A stretch of DNA of 29,763 nucleotides from CAZXWN01 sp964644695 [NCBI: uncultured bacterium] (GTDB taxonomy: Bacteria > UBP4 > UBA4092): positions 139,062 to 168,824 of the forward strand of contig CAZXWN010000004.1 in the NCBI GenBank assembly GCA_964644695.1, in the 5' to 3' direction. A program made the position numbers and the translations under genes. Shown here in pieces: positions 22,913 through 29,763 of this stretch. Below the pieces are notes generated by a model that had not been told where the DNA came from, made no database searches, and saw nothing but the letters and a program-made list of their open reading frames with translations. Numbering within the stretch: the first letter of the stretch is position 1; every line of letters begins with the position of its first letter.

Positions 22913-23440
22913 TTACTTCTTACGGACGGGGCTGTAGAGAAACATTTCGTTGGAGCCATTAAACTCCGCAGGATATAACTCAAAAAAAGGATGGTTGGCA
23001 CAGTCACATCCCTGTGTTGGTCCACAATAAGTTTCCCATTCCGATTGTGCAGCAAACCACCCCTGAGTCGCATTCCAAGTCTGAGATAATTCACCCAGAT
23101 TGCGAACCGGGAATACAATATAACTACAACGGGGAATCTGAACTTCTATCATGCCTTCGGGTATTTCTGCATCGTCTGCGGCTGGAACAGCAGCAATGTA
23201 TTCAAAAGAACCATCCGTGGCACCTGGGATACAGCGGCACAAACCAAAAGACATAAATGGACCACTGTAGGGTTTAACTTCTTTCATTCGGCTTATGAAA
23301 CCATCTGGACTACTCCACAACGATGGGATTTCCTGATTCTCATTTTTTCCCTTATAGTTCATCCCGATGGCCCGATAGGGTCCAAACTCTTTGACAACAG
23401 GTTCTGTCATAAAACTAAACGGTACTTCATTCTGACTCAT
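22913..23440 (-). CDS. GyrI-like / effector-binding domain protein
   Basis: A 175-residue stand-alone protein of the GyrI-like ligand-binding family (the domain also found at the C terminus of AraC- and MerR-type regulators such as BmrR and Rob). PVVKEFGPYRAIGM near the start and IEVQIPRCSYIVFPVRN (about 98-114) are the usual strands, and the final FELYPAEFNGSNEMFLYSPV carries the E(L/I)YP motif. Such proteins bind or hydrolyse cationic small molecules. The start is strong: AAGGAGG six bases upstream. It is encoded next to an alpha/beta hydrolase and an NTF2-like protein. Confidence 0.82.
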   Translation of the reverse strand: MSQNEVPFSFMTEPVVKEFGPYRAIGMNYKGKNENQEIPSLWSSPDGFISRMKEVKPYSGPFMSFGLCRCIPGATDGSFEYIAAVPAADDAEIPEGMIEVQIPRCSYIVFPVRNLGELSQTWNATQGWFAAQSEWETYCGPTQGCDCANHPFFELYPAEFNGSNEMFLYSPVRKK

Positions 23441-23473
23441 TATTGCCTCCTTGTTTTACTGATTACCAATAAA

Positions 23474-24274
23474 TTAATGACTGAAAATCCAGTCATTCAT
23501 AACTTCGAAGAATCGATCCTTTGCCCACTTTTCAGCCCAGGGACTGTGCCCACATTTTTCCAGTTCAATATACACTAACTGAGGCATATATTCCAAAAGA
23601 ACATCCCTGATGGATTTCCCGGGATGAGGGTCATAATCACCATGGATCATCAACACCGGGCATTTTATATTTGTGAAATGCTGGGGATATAATCCTTCCT
23701 CCTGACATTTCAACATGTCATCCCATGTTTCCTGATGGGCTTTTGCATCAAATCTGCCAGGGCCATCACTTGTTTCAATAACGGTTTCGTAATTATACAC
23801 AGGGTGAATCAATTCATATTGTCTGGGAAGATGGTCATTAGGATGAGGATAATCCCGTGTAACTTGTTCCATCTTCTTCAAACCTTCATTCCCTAACCGG
23901 TCGAAAATGATTCGATTCATTTTCGCTCTGGACACCTTATCGAAGGTTCCACACCCAATTAAAATCAAACTCTGCATCTTATCAGGATGAGTCGCGGCAT
24001 AAGCCAAAGCCAACATCGCACCCCAGGATTCCCCGGCGATAACAGGATTCTCATTTTGACATTCTGAGGTAATCAAATCATCTAAATCTGCCACATGCCG
24101 GGCAACAGTCAGACCTTCTTCACTATGGGTTCTCTGCCATGGCTCCATCACACGACAGGTATCAGATAATCCTTTTGCTATCGGTGCACCTGACCCTGCG
24201 GCTCCAGGCCCACCATGAAGAACAATGACTCTGGGTCCGGTGTTACCATAATGATGAACAACTAAATCCATCAT
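23474..24274 (-). CDS. alpha/beta hydrolase, proline-iminopeptidase-like
   Basis: A 266-residue cytoplasmic hydrolase. HGGPG (20-24) gives the oxyanion hole, S83 in GESWG is the nucleophile, the acid is in MIHGDYDPH, and the catalytic histidine is in CGHSPWAEK. HGGPG together with GESWGAMLAL is typical of proline iminopeptidases (family S33), but many relatives hydrolyse other small amides or esters. The cap region holds PHPNDHLPRQYE. Its ATG overlaps the YciI stop codon (TGATG), so translation is coupled. ATG 24271 is an equivalent start. Confidence 0.85.
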   Translation of the reverse strand: MMDLVVHHYGNTGPRVIVLHGGPGAAGSGAPIAKGLSDTCRVMEPWQRTHSEEGLTVARHVADLDDLITSECQNENPVIAGESWGAMLALAYAATHPDKMQSLILIGCGTFDKVSRAKMNRIIFDRLGNEGLKKMEQVTRDYPHPNDHLPRQYELIHPVYNYETVIETSDGPGRFDAKAHQETWDDMLKCQEEGLYPQHFTNIKCPVLMIHGDYDPHPGKSIRDVLLEYMPQLVYIELEKCGHSPWAEKWAKDRFFEVMNDWIFSH

Positions 24275-24567
24275 CAAAGCCTAACTCGATAGTCTTTTAA
24301 ATCCTCAGAGGTTTTGGTAGGTATAAACTCAATAACTTCATACTCCGCCACCTGAGCTGTCACAAAAGGATCTTCCTGAATAATAGATTCCATTTCATTC
24401 CGGGAAGCTGCCTGTGCCAAAATAAATCCACCCGTTCTTGGAATCTGGGCTCCAGACATCAAGAATATGCCTTTTTTATAATTCTGGTCTAAATACTCCC
24501 GATGAGCAATCAATTGTTTATCCACTTCTTCAAGCGGTTGAAGGTATCGCAAAACTAATGCAAACAT
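24274..24567 (-). CDS. YciI-family protein
   Basis: A 97-residue protein of the YciI-like fold (ferredoxin-like alpha+beta). The conserved histidine (LIAHREYLDQNYKKG) and DPF (QEDPFVTAQVAEYEVIEF) are both seen, as is SGAQIPRTGGFILAQA. YciI members have a His-Asp pair; some act on small cyclic or chlorinated compounds, but most have no known substrate. GGAAGG precedes ATG 24567 by eight bases. It is encoded one base after the isochorismatase-like gene and overlaps the hydrolase gene. Confidence 0.88.
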   Translation of the reverse strand: MFALVLRYLQPLEEVDKQLIAHREYLDQNYKKGIFLMSGAQIPRTGGFILAQAASRNEMESIIQEDPFVTAQVAEYEVIEFIPTKTSEDLKDYRVRL

Positions 24568-24568
24568 A

Positions 24569-25129
24569 TTAAAAACCTTCCCTGATTTTCTTAACCATCT
24601 CTGCAGTATTCAGGACTTTCGAGAACACACTACCCAAAGCCGCCATATAAGCGCTCTGGACTTGCTGTGCAGAAACCGTCTGGTCATTCCAGACAAGATC
24701 ACGAGTAGCACAAGCATCATGAATCAGCGTGCAATCAAAACCGAGATCAAAAGCCGCCCGAACTGTTGTATCCACACATATATGGGTCATCATACCCGCA
24801 ACAATCAAACGGTTAATATCCTTTTCTTTCAGCACCATTTCAAGTTCAGTACCCCGAAAACTATTGGGATAATGTTTTCGAAGCACTATCTCTTCAGGTA
24901 GTGGAGTCACACTGGAGTGAATATCTACACCCGGAGTATCCGGTATAAAGAAAGTAGATCCAGGACGGAGTGAGAAATGTTGGATATGGATTACGGGAAC
25001 ACTCGAATCCCGGCAGGCAGACAACAGTTTACCTGCATTCTCCCCGGCCTGTTCAGCTCCCACCAGTTCCATTTTCCCACCGGGGAAATAATCATTCTGA
25101 ATATCAATCAATAATAATGCTGTATCCAT
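24569..25129 (-). CDS. isochorismatase-like cysteine hydrolase
   Basis: A 186-residue hydrolase of the isochorismatase/nicotinamidase superfamily. The catalytic triad is D9 (LLLIDIQNDYFPGG), K85 (VLRKHYPNSF) and C118 (GMMTHICVDTTVRAA). This set fits amide hydrolysis, as in nicotinamidases and related ureido hydrolases; the true isochorismatase subgroup lacks the cysteine, so that substrate is unlikely. AGGAGGG lies close upstream of ATG 25129. It precedes YciI by one base. Confidence 0.9.
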   Translation of the reverse strand: MDTALLLIDIQNDYFPGGKMELVGAEQAGENAGKLLSACRDSSVPVIHIQHFSLRPGSTFFIPDTPGVDIHSSVTPLPEEIVLRKHYPNSFRGTELEMVLKEKDINRLIVAGMMTHICVDTTVRAAFDLGFDCTLIHDACATRDLVWNDQTVSAQQVQSAYMAALGSVFSKVLNTAEMVKKIREGF

Positions 25130-25150
25130 ACGTCCCTCCTGAATAGAATT

Positions 25151-25630
25151 TTATCGGTCTTTTCGTAAATGAACAAAAGTCAATTTCCGCTTAATAAACT
25201 GCCGACTGGTTTCGTAATATCCCAACTTCTGATATACATGAAGGTTCCTGACACTCTGATGTCCCGTAAACAAAGTGAAGGCTTTTGCCTGGGGAAATTC
25301 TGATTCGATGGCCAATAAAAGCTGCTGACCATATCCATGTCCCTGGTATTGAGGATCTACGACTAAGCGCCCAATATGACAGACTTTTTGGAAATCCAAA
25401 GCACCTCGGACAGACCCGACAATTCGGCCTCCAGTCTCTCCTACTAATACCGTGATGGTCTCAATATCATGCTGTAACTCTTCCAGGGTCTCAGTTAGGG
25501 GCGCTATGGTCCAATCCTGATACAGTTCCGCTTCCACCTGATAAGCTGACCTCTGGATAGTCAAAAGTGTTTCAGCATCCTCAACAGTCGCTTTCCGAAC
25601 GGTAAGGGTTTCAGAGTTTTCTGCATACAT
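25151..25630 (-). CDS. GNAT-family N-acetyltransferase
   Basis: A 159-residue GNAT protein. The acetyl-CoA loop is YQGHGYGQQLL (about 94-104) after strand IGRLVVDPQ, and NLHVYQKLGYYE closes the fold. The acceptor substrate cannot be read. The start overlaps the end of the methyltransferase gene by 20 bases, so translation is probably coupled. It differs from the AAC(2')-like protein encoded at 13728-14264. Confidence 0.9.
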   Translation of the reverse strand: MYAENSETLTVRKATVEDAETLLTIQRSAYQVEAELYQDWTIAPLTETLEELQHDIETITVLVGETGGRIVGSVRGALDFQKVCHIGRLVVDPQYQGHGYGQQLLLAIESEFPQAKAFTLFTGHQSVRNLHVYQKLGYYETSRQFIKRKLTFVHLRKDR

Positions 25631-26339
25631 AAGTCAGGCACCGGGGAAACTCTGATTCCTTGAATTCGATTTGGAACCCAGCCCTCTCAAATAAGCCATC
25701 CATGATCCAGTCATAGGTACTGTGTTCATCCCGAATGTGAGTAGCCGTTTCATCTGCCATACTATCACCGGCATTCTTCCGCATACCCTCCACCCAGCCA
25801 TTCACTTCTTCCGCATAACGGTCCAGAGGAAAACCAAACACCACATCAAACAAATAAAACTTCCCTCCGGGTTTGAGCATGGAATGAATTCGGGTGAGAG
25901 CCACACCTTTCCAGAAATCAGGCAGGTGATGGAAAGCTGCCACAGATACCACAGCATCCACAGGTTCACCTTGATGTTCATAAGTCAGGAATCCTGCACA
26001 ATGGTAATCCAGATTTGTCAGTTCTGATTGAATAGCTTTCCGGCGACATACTTCCAACATGGCTGCAGATACATCCACGGCATAAACCTTCTTACAATGA
26101 CGAGCAGCAGTCAATACAAAGGCTCCCGTTCCACAACCAATATCAATCACGGACTGATCTTGAGTGAGACCCAGTTTTTCAATTACGCGGAGAGCATCCT
26201 TTTCAAAATCCCTGAATTTCGAGTGCTGCGCATCATACTTCAGTGCAACTTCCACATCCGCATAATCTATCCCACAGTGCAGAGCTTCTTTGTACCACCA
26301 GGACGGTCTGGCAAGAGCAGGTTCGGTATCCCATTCCAT
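25611..26339 (-). CDS. class I SAM-dependent methyltransferase
   Basis: A 242-residue methyltransferase. The SAM-binding motif I is VIDIGCGTGAFVLTAA (64-79), motif II ends in VYAVDVSAAML, and the later motif reads VDAVVSVAAFHHLPDFWK. The N-terminal WWYKEALHCGIDYADVEVALKYD is unusual for the common UbiE branch and may be a substrate cap. The methyl acceptor is unknown. GAGGT lies eight bases upstream of ATG 26339. It is the first gene of the small-molecule cluster. Confidence 0.88.
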   Translation of the reverse strand: MEWDTEPALARPSWWYKEALHCGIDYADVEVALKYDAQHSKFRDFEKDALRVIEKLGLTQDQSVIDIGCGTGAFVLTAARHCKKVYAVDVSAAMLEVCRRKAIQSELTNLDYHCAGFLTYEHQGEPVDAVVSVAAFHHLPDFWKGVALTRIHSMLKPGGKFYLFDVVFGFPLDRYAEEVNGWVEGMRKNAGDSMADETATHIRDEHSTYDWIMDGLFERAGFQIEFKESEFPRCLTYVCRKL

Positions 26340-26410
26340 ACGAATTACCTCGCTTTAAATAACTATTTATTTTAGCAGGGATATCCAAACCTTCAAGAAT
26401 CAAATTATTA

Positions 26411-26451
26411 CGAGGAAATCCCAAATCATGAATCAATTTGGGATTTCCTCG
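26411..26451. repeat. perfect 16-bp inverted repeat with nine-base loop
   Basis: Arms CGAGGAAATCCCAAAT (26411-26426) and its exact complement (26436-26451) flank CATGAATCA. It lies just downstream of the nucleotidyltransferase-like gene and upstream of the methyltransferase gene on the minus strand. No T-run follows, so it is either a terminator without a U-tract or an mRNA-stabilising hairpin. Confidence 0.7.
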
Positions 26452-26467
26452 ATTATTACAGGCTATT

Positions 26468-27145
26468 TTAAGCCTTCTTCAAATAGTCTTCAATGAGTTT
26501 AACTCTGTCCAATCGACCTCTCCGGCGATTGATATTCACAGACAATTCCAAAGGGGGCACTCTCAGTGAATACCCTTTCCAGATAACGGTCTCCGCATGA
26601 GCCATAGCATAAGGTCCGGCATCAGTAGGTTCAGTTTGATCCAGACAATCCAGGGTATCAAACGCAATACTGATCAACGCTTTATGGAATAAAGCACCAT
26701 ACGCCTTCGCCACCCAGTTGTCACAACCCTGTAAAGGCTCCATCACAACATCCCCAAATAATGATTGCACCTTCTCCATATCTTTGAGGTAACAAATAAC
26801 ATCAACATCCCGAGGAGTCACCTCAATACCTCTCACCAACAAATTCAAACTTCCCACCAATAGCCACTCAACCCCTGTATCCTTCAATCTCTCTGCGAAA
26901 AAAGACAACGCATCTTCCCAGGGAACCGGAGCCAATCCCGCCAATTGATCCAGCATGGATTGTCCATTTTTAATAAAGTTTTCGCCAATGGTTTGGATAT
27001 GGGGTGTTGTGGCGGGATAACTCTTGAAAAAAGTATCACCCTCCTGTTGGTAGTAGCTTTCTTTCAAACTGGGATGATATTTTTCAGGCACTTGCTGGAT
27101 CCTGAACTGAAAGTGATCATCCTTCTTCTGTACTGTGAATTCCAT
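26468..27145 (-). CDS. nucleotidyltransferase-superfamily protein
   Basis: A 225-residue protein. The central LLVGSLNLLVRGIEVTPRDVDV (95-116) has the G-S pair (G98, S99) and two carboxylates (D113, D115) of the nucleotidyltransferase palm; D163 in AFDTLD may be the third. The order resembles AbiEii/MNT and antibiotic-nucleotidyltransferase proteins. The N-terminal 60 residues have no match I recognise. The substrate is unknown. AGAGGAT is about seven bases before ATG 27145. No partner toxin-antitoxin gene is adjacent. Confidence 0.7.
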   Translation of the reverse strand: MEFTVQKKDDHFQFRIQQVPEKYHPSLKESYYQQEGDTFFKSYPATTPHIQTIGENFIKNGQSMLDQLAGLAPVPWEDALSFFAERLKDTGVEWLLVGSLNLLVRGIEVTPRDVDVICYLKDMEKVQSLFGDVVMEPLQGCDNWVAKAYGALFHKALISIAFDTLDCLDQTEPTDAGPYAMAHAETVIWKGYSLRVPPLELSVNINRRRGRLDRVKLIEDYLKKA

Positions 27146-27222
27146 TGTCTTATCCTCTTCTGAATTAGTTTTGTTATATCCAAGTTACCAATTTCATCTA
27201 AGGGTGGTGAACAAATGGAGGG

Positions 27223-27978
27223 TTAGAAAGATATGTTTTTTATTTCTTCTAACAATGCCTGGACTTTAAGGGCACCCTTAATATTATTTTTCAGAGCTTT
27301 CAACCAGCAATCTCCCACCCATACCCAGGAACGATCTTCCGGATTTCCGGGAGCATTCAGAGCTTCTACCATTCCCTGAGTAATCCCACGGTCATATTGA
27401 TTCAGGCTGGCATAGATGGCAGAGATACTGTATTTGGATTGCCGCAGCATGTAGATAATACGAAGTCGTTCAATCTCACGGTCACTATAGACTCGCGTCT
27501 GATTTTTCCCCGTGCGGGGAATTTGGATCAATTTATTCCGTTCCCAATTCCGGAGAACCTCAGGGGTAACACCAAGAAGGATGGCAGCCTGTTTATGGCT
27601 GTATTTATTTCGGCTGAGACGGGAGGTTTTTCGATTGGCCCATCGCTGGAGGATTTGGGCTGTTTTACGAGCGGTCTGGTATTCAGAATTTATCTTGTCC
27701 CGATAAATCTGAGTTGCCTCAATGGCTCTGGGGATATCCCATTCCCGCATAGCTCGTATGATTGAAAGTGAGGCGGCCCGGATTTCGCGTCCGAGCCACC
27801 CACAATCATAAATACAACGACATATTTTGATTTGATAAAGATGTCTGTCATCAAACAACCGGTATCCAGAAGAACTCCGCGGAGCCGTCGAGATAAACCC
27901 AATCTCCTCATAAAATCTGACTGTATTGGGATGGATTTTAACCATCCGGGCTAAATCAATCGTGCGGTATCGAGTCAT
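27223..27978 (-). CDS. double-MerR transcriptional regulator
   Basis: A 251-residue protein with two MerR-type DNA-binding units. The first spans residues 4-50 (YRTIDLARMVKIHPNTVRFYEE, then GYRLFDDRHLYQI). The second spans 126-180 (YSHKQAAILLGVTPEVLRNWER, then TRVYSDREIERLRIIYMLRQ). A helical linker (about 85-118) joins them. Usual MerR proteins dimerise with one unit per chain, so this one may bind DNA as a monomer or join two sites. No effector domain with cysteines is seen. ATG 27978 has no clear ribosome site. It lies 30 bases downstream of the phosphatase gene. Confidence 0.85.
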   Translation of the reverse strand: MTRYRTIDLARMVKIHPNTVRFYEEIGFISTAPRSSSGYRLFDDRHLYQIKICRCIYDCGWLGREIRAASLSIIRAMREWDIPRAIEATQIYRDKINSEYQTARKTAQILQRWANRKTSRLSRNKYSHKQAAILLGVTPEVLRNWERNKLIQIPRTGKNQTRVYSDREIERLRIIYMLRQSKYSISAIYASLNQYDRGITQGMVEALNAPGNPEDRSWVWVGDCWLKALKNNIKGALKVQALLEEIKNISF

Positions 27979-28008
27979 GGGAGACTGTTTGATAACAATA
28001 CCTTTTCC

Positions 28009-29292
28009 TTACTTTTTCTGAACCAGGGGCTCAATCAGTTGATCATTCTTTTTGTCGATTGAGAATGTATCAAGGACTGTGCCGTCTTGTTTATAAGCAG
28101 TGACGGTCAACAACTTATCCTTCACATTTACCACCATATAATTGGGCTGATCCTGTGGATCATAGAAGAAAGCATTGAAAGGTTGTTTACCAATATTCTT
28201 ATAGAACTTGGTACCACTGCGGCCGTTCATATAATAGACCGTTCCCTGAGAAGGTTTTTCCATAAACTGGGTGTTGTTAGTAATGAAAGTACGGCCGACT
28301 CCATGGTCATGTCCATTAAAGACCACACTGACATTGTGTTTTTCAAGAACAGGACAGAAGGCTTTTCTGATCTTAAGATTCTGGCGGGAAGCCATTAAGG
28401 GATATGGTGTTTTATGGAAGAAAGCCAGGTCCCAGGTGGCTTTGGATTTGACTAAATCATTATCAAGCCATTTTTTCTGAGTATATAAAATATCGCCATA
28501 CATATCTTCTTCATCCTGCTGACTGTCTAACATGACCAGATGAGTATTTCCATAATTCCAGGAATAGACCTGATTCTTTAACCCTTCAGGACCATTCTGC
28601 GGAAGGGGAATAAAAGCATTGAAATAGGCAGGGCGGCGAACACTCACATTTCCATAAGTTTCATGGTTTCCAAAAGCAGGCATCAAAGGCAGAGAGTCAA
28701 TCACACCCGCACCGGCATTCAACCAACCTTCCCAATGAGCACCGCTTTGTCCGATATCAACCAAATCACCGGTAAGCGTGATAAATTTCGCATCAGGATT
28801 GGCTTTCAGAGCATTATTCAAAGTGGTACTCCAGACACTGTAAGGAGCATTTCCGGAAGCACTACTTTGACTGTCTCCAAAAACCAGGAATTTAAACGAA
28901 CGGGACTTAGGATCAGCTGTCACAAAATTATAGGATTTACTCCAGACATTTCCGGTCCCAACCTGATAACTGTATTGTTTATTGGAAGACAGATTCTTCA
29001 AAGTGACTCGGAATAATCGGGATATTCCCAAGTCGGTTGTTAAATCAGAATAACTGGCACTGGCTTTTTTTACCGACCCTTTCAAAGACTTACTTGGGGC
29101 ATATTGGACCACACCCACATTGACCGTGGTATCCGTCCGCCAGGAAATCGTGATAGAGGTTGCGGGATTTTCCATCCAGGTGAGCAGGACATGGTCCGGG
29201 GTAGGTTTGGCACCGTTAACAACGGTCTGGCCCCAAGAGATACCTACACTGAAGATTAATACACACACCAACAGGGATACTAAACGTTTCAT
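28009..29292 (-). CDS. secreted purple-acid-phosphatase-like metallophosphatase
   Basis: A 427-residue secreted protein. Residues 1-21 are a signal peptide (MKRLVSLL... ISWGQ). Residues 30-125 form an Fn3-like domain of the type that precedes purple acid phosphatases (ITISWRTDTT, then YSYQVG and YNFVTADP). The metal site follows: D140 (FGDSQ), D176 (GDLVD), N209-H210 (GNHE), H293 (FFHKTP), H328 and H330 (GHDHG), all conserved. It would hydrolyse phosphate esters outside the membrane, perhaps for phosphate gain. GGAGA precedes ATG 29292 by nine bases. A candidate promoter lies at 29424-29452. It is the first gene of a minus-strand run. Confidence 0.88.
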   Translation of the reverse strand: MKRLVSLLVCVLIFSVGISWGQTVVNGAKPTPDHVLLTWMENPATSITISWRTDTTVNVGVVQYAPSKSLKGSVKKASASYSDLTTDLGISRLFRVTLKNLSSNKQYSYQVGTGNVWSKSYNFVTADPKSRSFKFLVFGDSQSSASGNAPYSVWSTTLNNALKANPDAKFITLTGDLVDIGQSGAHWEGWLNAGAGVIDSLPLMPAFGNHETYGNVSVRRPAYFNAFIPLPQNGPEGLKNQVYSWNYGNTHLVMLDSQQDEEDMYGDILYTQKKWLDNDLVKSKATWDLAFFHKTPYPLMASRQNLKIRKAFCPVLEKHNVSVVFNGHDHGVGRTFITNNTQFMEKPSQGTVYYMNGRSGTKFYKNIGKQPFNAFFYDPQDQPNYMVVNVKDKLLTVTAYKQDGTVLDTFSIDKKNDQLIEPLVQKK

Positions 29293-29423
29293 GAAACAAT
29301 TCTCCGTAGTAATTCAGATTTTCTGCTATTTTTTCATAGACAGAATAGAGAAAATCAGCAGAAATCCGCATCAGAAACATATTAACAGGGTCTATGATAA
29401 TCAGATTTATGCCGACCCTTGTT

Positions 29424-29452
29424 ATGGTATCGCATCACCCCCGCGATATCAA
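29424..29452 (-). promoter_or_regulatory. candidate promoter of the phosphatase gene
   Basis: Minus-strand TTGATA (29447-29452) and TACCAT (29424-29429) are 17 bases apart. The leader to ATG 29292 would be about 125 bases. It is weak at the -10 box. Confidence 0.35.
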
Positions 29453-29637
29453 GAATCCCTCATGATCCGTATGTATTCGCTGTGTTTGATCAGATTCAAT
29501 TGTCAAAAATCATCCGGGACTATTCTCCCGTAGTGAGACTATCCTCCCATGATTTCCCTGGCAGGGGTGTCCACACTTCGGGTCAACAGGCAACACATCG
29601 CAAAGTATAGATAAAGAGGGTTTGGAACTAAGACTAA

Positions 29638-29666
29638 TTGACAAAAGTTACAGGTAAATTTATTAT
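29638..29666 (+). promoter_or_regulatory. strong sigma70 promoter
   Basis: Perfect TTGACA (29638-29643), a 17-base spacer and TATTAT (29661-29666). It lies 26 bases before the right-edge gene and agrees with the expected transcription start and ribosome site. Confidence 0.78.
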
Positions 29667-29678
29667 GGGTGAAAGTTT

Positions 29679-29685
29679 GGGAGGG
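29679..29685 (+). promoter_or_regulatory. strong ribosome binding site
   Basis: GGGAGGG six bases before ATG 29692. It supports the partial gene at the edge as real. Confidence 0.7.
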
Positions 29686-29691
29686 ACGATT

Positions 29692-29763
29692 ATGCTGAAG
29701 CGACTCAGGCACCTTGAATTCTGGCCTTGTTTCATTGCGACTCTAATATTATACATACTGTTA
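29692..29763 (+). CDS. partial gene cut by right edge, N-terminal membrane segment
   Basis: 24 codons are seen. The peptide starts MLKRLRHLEFWPCF and continues with a hydrophobic run (IATLILYILL), giving a positively charged start and an entry into a membrane helix. A strong ribosome site (29679-29685) and promoter (29638-29666) precede it, so a real gene is likely. The family cannot be named from so short a piece. Confidence 0.65.
   Translation, partial: MLKRLRHLEFWPCFIATLILYILL

Larger units (their letters stand above)
29293..29691. other. intergenic region between phosphatase and right-edge gene
   Basis: About 400 bases that separate divergent genes. They hold a weak minus-strand promoter candidate (29424-29452) and a strong plus-strand promoter (29638-29666). 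Open frames here are short and show no recognisable protein. Confidence 0.6.

Noticed and set aside
29309-29610. Open frames between the phosphatase and the right-edge gene, considered as a transposase relic
   Set aside because: They are short, have no ribosome site and show no transposase motif I can defend.
1-29763. CRISPR arrays, insertion sequences and prophage genes
   Set aside because: No regular direct repeats with spacers, transposase motifs or phage structural genes are visible.

Overview
The window comes from a bacterium, probably an anaerobic or facultative one. The signs are SmpB, Lgt, lipoprotein signal peptides, Shine-Dalgarno sites (GGAGG type) and sigma70-like promoters. GC content is moderate to low, and the stretch from about 5.7 to 12.6 kb looks AT-richer than the rest. 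The mix of genes (a hydrogenase-4-like membrane complex, an ArsG-type operon, a DnaQ-WYL fusion) fits an uncultivated lineage, but I cannot name a phylum from sequence alone.

Layout. 1-84 is the start of a possible minus-strand gene cut by the left edge. 427-1499 (+) is smpB plus a nitroreductase-family gene, ending at a bidirectional terminator shared with a minus-strand housekeeping run (5635-1572): homocysteine S-methyltransferase-like protein, soluble histidine kinase, exonuclease-WYL fusion, purD. 5677-6702 (+) is an exported esterase-like protein whose stop codon abuts that of lgt. lgt follows a GH127 glycosidase gene on the minus strand. 9407-11697 (+) is a compact operon: ArsR repressor, CxxC thioredoxin-like protein, DGC-domain protein, exported CxxC protein and ArsG-type permease. 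A clear palindromic operator overlies its -10 box. A second bidirectional terminator separates it from a minus-strand lipoprotein acetolactate decarboxylase.

22350-14289 (-) is the main system: a helix-turn-helix/PTS-EIIA fusion regulator followed by six genes for a hydrogenase-4/complex I-like membrane complex (HyfB, HyfC, HyfE, HyfF, HyfG and HyfI-like; the last carries a fused ferredoxin). The large subunit has no CxxC motif at all, so the NiFe-site cysteines are missing. The complex is best read as an energy-converting hydrogenase-related (Ehr) type, not a hydrogenase. An AAC(2')-like acetyltransferase, a cupin and a uracil-DNA-glycosylase-like protein follow on the same strand.

26339-22511 (-) is a tight run of small-molecule enzymes: methyltransferase, GNAT, isochorismatase-like hydrolase, YciI, alpha/beta hydrolase, GyrI-like and NTF2-like proteins. 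29292-26468 (-) holds a secreted metallophosphatase, a double-MerR regulator and a nucleotidyltransferase-fold protein. A strong promoter and ribosome site at 29638-29685 begin a new plus-strand gene cut by the right edge.

How the parts may work together (inference): the Ehr-like complex would couple an unknown low-potential redox reaction, fed through its ferredoxin domain, to ion pumping, under control of a phosphorylation-sensing regulator. The ArsR operon looks like a metal(loid)- or thiol-responsive redox relay ending in a membrane permease.
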